Shown in pieces: positions 61,742 to 64,000 of a DNA stretch of 64,000 nt. The position numbers and the translations under genes were made by a program. Every line of letters begins with the position of its first letter. The first letter of the stretch is position 1. The stretch is taken from contig NZ_JAEEMU010000043.1 in NCBI RefSeq assembly GCF_016283395.1, positions 47,218-111,217 on the forward strand, written 5' to 3'. The stretch comes from Ruminococcus sp. (GTDB lineage Bacteria; Bacillota_A; Clostridia; Oscillospirales; Ruminococcaceae). The notes below the pieces were generated by a model. It was given only the letters and a program-made list of their open reading frames with translations, ran no database searches and was not told where the DNA came from.

Positions 61742-61770
61742 ATTGTAACATATCCCGCAGGATTTTTCAA
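61742..61770 (-). promoter_or_regulatory. Promoter of murC-lexA
   Basis: TTGAAA (61765-61770) and TACAAT (61742-61747) are 17 bp apart on the minus strand. GAATAAATGTTC near 61782-61793 lies upstream of the -35 and resembles a LexA core (GAAC-N4-GTTC) with one mismatch in the first arm; a role is speculative. Confidence 0.6.
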
Positions 61771-61872
61771 TAGCAAATTTGAATAAATGTTCGGATTTTT
61801 GCTGAATGTCACCGGCACGTCACTTTTACGGTTTACATCGGCGAATATTTTTTTAATTATTTCAAATAAGTA

Positions 61873-61901
61873 TTGCTTTTTTTAGATTAATGAGTTATAA
61901 T
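61873..61901 (+). promoter_or_regulatory. Promoter of spoVG
   Basis: TTGCTT and TATAAT are 17 bp apart. The 324-bp divergent spacer (61671-61994) holds this and the murC promoter, and nothing else that I see. Confidence 0.75.
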
Positions 61902-61994
61902 ATAATGCGGACATATGTTTTGATGAATAAACAATGGTAAAATTTGTTTTTCAGTTCGACGTAATAGAATCCATAGTAAAGGAGGTAGCACAGC

Positions 61995-62309
61995 ATGGAG
62001 ATCACAGATGTCAAAATAAGGAAAATAATGACCGAGGGAAGGCTTCGCGCAGTCGTTTCTGTAACTATCGACGATATGTTCGCAGTTCATGATATCAAGG
62101 TAGTGCAGGGCGATGAGCGGTTATTCGTTGCAATGCCGAGCAGGAAAGATGAAAACGGTGTCTTCCGTGATATAGTTCACCCTATCTCGGGCGCGGCAAG
62201 GAAGCTTTTCGAGGAAAGCATACTTGAAGCCTATGAAAGGCAAATGGCGGTTATCGCCGCAGAAGAGGCTTCTGCCGGCGAAGCTGAAACAGGAGAGAAT
62301 GAAGAATAA
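61995..62309 (+). CDS. spoVG: SpoVG-family regulator
   Basis: SpoVG is a small nucleic-acid-binding protein that affects septation, capsule and exoenzyme genes in Firmicutes. The 104-residue protein starts MEITDVKIRKI. It contains the conserved AVVSVTIDDMFAVHDIKVVQ, FVAMPSRKDENG and RDIVHPISGAARKLFE, then an acidic Ala/Glu tail. The ATG has AAAGGAGG upstream. It is a single gene with its own promoter and terminator, divergent from murC. Confidence 0.97.
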   Translation: MEITDVKIRKIMTEGRLRAVVSVTIDDMFAVHDIKVVQGDERLFVAMPSRKDENGVFRDIVHPISGAARKLFEESILEAYERQMAVIAAEEASAGEAETGENEE

Positions 62310-62317
62310 CATGAAAA

Positions 62318-62351
62318 AAGCATTCAGCGGGGCGTCCCGATGAATGCTTTC
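62318..62351. terminator. Bidirectional terminator between spoVG and the NUDIX gene
   Basis: AAAGCATTCA pairs with TGAATGCTTT, with an inner GGGGCG/CGTCCC pairing, and T-rich sequence follows. Confidence 0.85.
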
Positions 62352-62355
62352 TTTT

Positions 62356-62895
62356 TTAGTCTATACCGAGCATTTTTGCAGCCTTGAGAATGACTATCTG
62401 AGTCTTTCCGTCGGGTATTTTTCCCTCCATTACGAGCTTTACCGCATCTGAGAGGGGCATCTTCTCAACGTCGAGGAACTCATCGGGGTCGAGGGACTGC
62501 TTCTCGTAGGAGAGTCCTCTCGCGAGGTACATATAGGTTATCTCGGTGTTGTATGCGGGAGTGGGGTACATCTCGCCGAGGAAGGTGTACTCCGAGCAGG
62601 TACAGCCTGTTTCTTCGAGGAGCTCGCGTCTGCCGCATTCAGCGTGGTCCTCGCCCTTTTCGAGCTTGCCCGCGGGAGCTTCGAGAGTAACCGTGCGGAA
62701 GGGGTAACGGAACTGTTTAACGAGAAAGACCTCGTTGTCCTCATTTACGGGGAGCACGCAGACTCCGCCGTGATGCAGAAGAACATCGCGGATAGCTTCT
62801 TTTCCGTTTTCGAGCTCAACGGTGTCGTGGGTAATTGTGAATATGGGACCCTCGTAGATAGTTTCGCTTCTGAGTGTTTTTTCATCAAGATGCAT
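62356..62895 (-). CDS. NUDIX hydrolase, ADP-ribose pyrophosphatase type
   Basis: The protein has the full Nudix box G-x5-E-x7-REUxEExGU in GKLEKGEDHAECGRRELLEE (about residues 77-96). Its N-terminal half, YEGPIFTITHDTVELENG then VLLHHGGVCVLPV, fits ADP-ribose pyrophosphatases, which split ADP-ribose to AMP and ribose 5-phosphate. Length is 179 residues, typical of the class. The ATG has AGGAGG upstream. It ends at the shared terminator and follows the YfhO-type gene by 32 bases. Confidence 0.92.
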   Translation of the reverse strand: MHLDEKTLRSETIYEGPIFTITHDTVELENGKEAIRDVLLHHGGVCVLPVNEDNEVFLVKQFRYPFRTVTLEAPAGKLEKGEDHAECGRRELLEETGCTCSEYTFLGEMYPTPAYNTEITYMYLARGLSYEKQSLDPDEFLDVEKMPLSDAVKLVMEGKIPDGKTQIVILKAAKMLGID

Positions 62896-62927
62896 GTAAA
62901 TTCCTCCTGTATATTATGTGTACTGAT

Positions 62928-64000
62928 TTATTGATCCTTTTTGATAAAGCTTCGGGTGTATATCTCCGATGCGGAGACCTTTTCAAGCGAGCTGTAGTCA
63001 TAGCTGTGCGTGAAGCGTTTGAAGCGGCGTTTTTTGTCGAACAAGCGCATTATCAGCAAATAGACTATCAACACGCCTCCTGCTCCGAGCGAGATACAGG
63101 CTCCGGTGCGGAAGCCGGGAGTTTCGTAACGGAACTCTATTTTGTTATCGCCGGCGTCAGCCTTTACCGCCATGAAGCCGTACGAGACCTTTTCAACGTC
63201 GGCGGGCTTGCCGTTGACGGAAGCAGTCCAGCCCTCGCTGTATGGGACGCTGAAGAATACGAGCTCCGGCTTTTTGAGCTCTATATCGGCGGTGAAGCCG
63301 TGGGAATCATAGGAGAAGCTCTTAGAGCAGTTCCTCTGTTTTTCATGGCAGGCACGTTCGTAGCTCGTTCTCGAGAAATTATGCGGCAGGGCAGGTGACA
63401 TTTCCGTGAGGATATCGCCGTATTTTTCTATCTGCTCATCGCTGAGGACGAGTGCCTTTATAAGCATTTTTTCGCGTGTGCCTTTGAGGAATCCCTTTGC
63501 GGTGTCCTCTGAGATATACGTATCGTAGCCGAATCCCATGGGGATGTAGAGCTCGTTTTCGTAGACCTCGAAATTCTTGCCGGACTCCACCAGCTTAAAG
63601 CCGGGGAGGTACTCCCTGATATCCACCTTTGAGGCGTTTATGCCGTTTTTACCGGTCTTGTCGGAGATATCCTGAGTTTTGCCGGATATTTTGTCTATCG
63701 CGCAGCCGTCAGTGACCTCGCGGTAGAAATACTTCACGGAGCACAGACCGCGGAGCGTGTAATGCGTTAAGTCGGGACGCGAGGCAACATCGCGCTGTAC
63801 GCCGATATTGTCGTAAAACTCCATGATAGAGGTGCTGACAACGCTCTGGAAAGCCCTCATGGAGGGAAGCCCCCACAGCATGGGGTAGTTGTCGCAGTCG
63901 TCGGAGATATCGGTGCGGAAGAAGTTATTCTCCGAGACCGCCTCATAGACGTTTTCCCTGCCGTTTATCGCGGAATCGATATAGTCGCGGGCGTCCTTGG
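62928..64000 (-). CDS. YfhO-family membrane protein, C-terminal part
   Basis: The frame is open to the right edge, so the N-terminal part is outside the window. An internal ATG at 63881 is not a start: the frame reads on as KDARDYIDSAINGRENVYEA through the edge. The visible part of about 356 residues is an extracellular domain with KKPELVFFSVPYSEGWTASV and VEFRYE-like strands, then one final membrane segment (GACISLGAGGVLIVYLLIMR) and a short basic tail. YfhO proteins of Bacillus help glycosylate lipoteichoic acid. Role here is inferred by family. Confidence 0.85.
   Translation of the reverse strand, partial: KDARDYIDSAINGRENVYEAVSENNFFRTDISDDCDNYPMLWGLPSMRAFQSVVSTSIMEFYDNIGVQRDVASRPDLTHYTLRGLCSVKYFYREVTDGCAIDKISGKTQDISDKTGKNGINASKVDIREYLPGFKLVESGKNFEVYENELYIPMGFGYDTYISEDTAKGFLKGTREKMLIKALVLSDEQIEKYGDILTEMSPALPHNFSRTSYERACHEKQRNCSKSFSYDSHGFTADIELKKPELVFFSVPYSEGWTASVNGKPADVEKVSYGFMAVKADAGDNKIEFRYETPGFRTGACISLGAGGVLIVYLLIMRLFDKKRRFKRFTHSYDYSSLEKVSASEIYTRSFIKKDQ

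Noticed and set aside
1..64000. CRISPR array, tRNA or rRNA genes
   Set aside because: I saw no regularly spaced direct repeats of 25-40 bases and no T-arm GGTTCGAATCC-type motif in a cloverleaf context. A tRNA scan could still find a divergent one.

Overview
The window looks like chromosomal DNA of a low-to-mid G+C anaerobic Firmicute, most likely a Ruminococcus-type member of the Oscillospiraceae. This is inferred from gene content (SpoVT, SpoVG, DUF1846, rubredoxin, Tex, YmfF/YmfH, LPXTG protein with a poly-threonine linker), strong AGGAGG-type ribosome sites with frequent GTG/TTG starts, and textbook TTGACA-17-TATAAT promoters. No 16S gene or other species marker is present. No tRNA, rRNA, CRISPR array, transposase, integrase or phage gene was recognised.

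Layout. 1-7.5 kb (minus): an MBOAT/SGNH O-acylation pair, then a run ymfF-ymfH-lgt-folD with overlapping genes. 7.7-9.3 kb (plus): a zinc-ribbon/DUF2628 membrane protein and a lipoprotein. 9.3-13.7 kb (minus): a prepilin-like protein, tyrS, a broken zeta-toxin-like kinase gene, a small membrane protein behind a T-box leader, and a GGDEF protein. 13.8-31 kb (mostly plus): DUF1846, rubredoxin, uvrA, spoVT, an LPXTG leucine-rich-repeat protein, rfbB, galE, a VanZ protein, an exonuclease/YjbR pair, an alpha/beta hydrolase, tex, DUF2225, a lipoprotein and a Fur regulator. 31-42 kb: membrane proteins, an AEC transporter, a ROK regulator, xylB with a GNAT gene, and an orphan PglX-like adenine methyltransferase. 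42-45.3 kb: a DtxR-type regulator followed by murL and murD2, an alternative route for putting D-glutamate into peptidoglycan. 46.5-49.1 kb: fba, a flavodoxin-like protein and an M23 peptidase, separated by repeat-rich spacers. 49.5-54.4 kb (minus): mreB-mreC-mreD-pbp2. 54.5-57.6 kb (minus): zapA-U32 peptidase-dut-DUF4321. 57.8-64 kb: small membrane and oxidase-like proteins, an AT-rich orphan, murC-lexA, spoVG, a NUDIX hydrolase and the end of a YfhO-type protein.

The functional theme is envelope biogenesis: peptidoglycan precursors (murC, murD2, murL), elongation machinery (mreBCD, pbp2), division (zapA), lipoprotein maturation (lgt), nucleotide-sugar enzymes (rfbB, galE) and surface O-acylation. 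The items most worth follow-up are the murL-murD2 pair under a DtxR-like gene, the solitary PglX-like methyltransferase, the tyrosine T-box leader separated from tyrS by a membrane gene and a decayed kinase gene, an inverted repeat straddling the prepilin promoter, an alpha/beta hydrolase without its serine nucleophile, two paralogous lipoprotein/membrane domains close together, and a dispersed family of short palindromic intergenic repeats.
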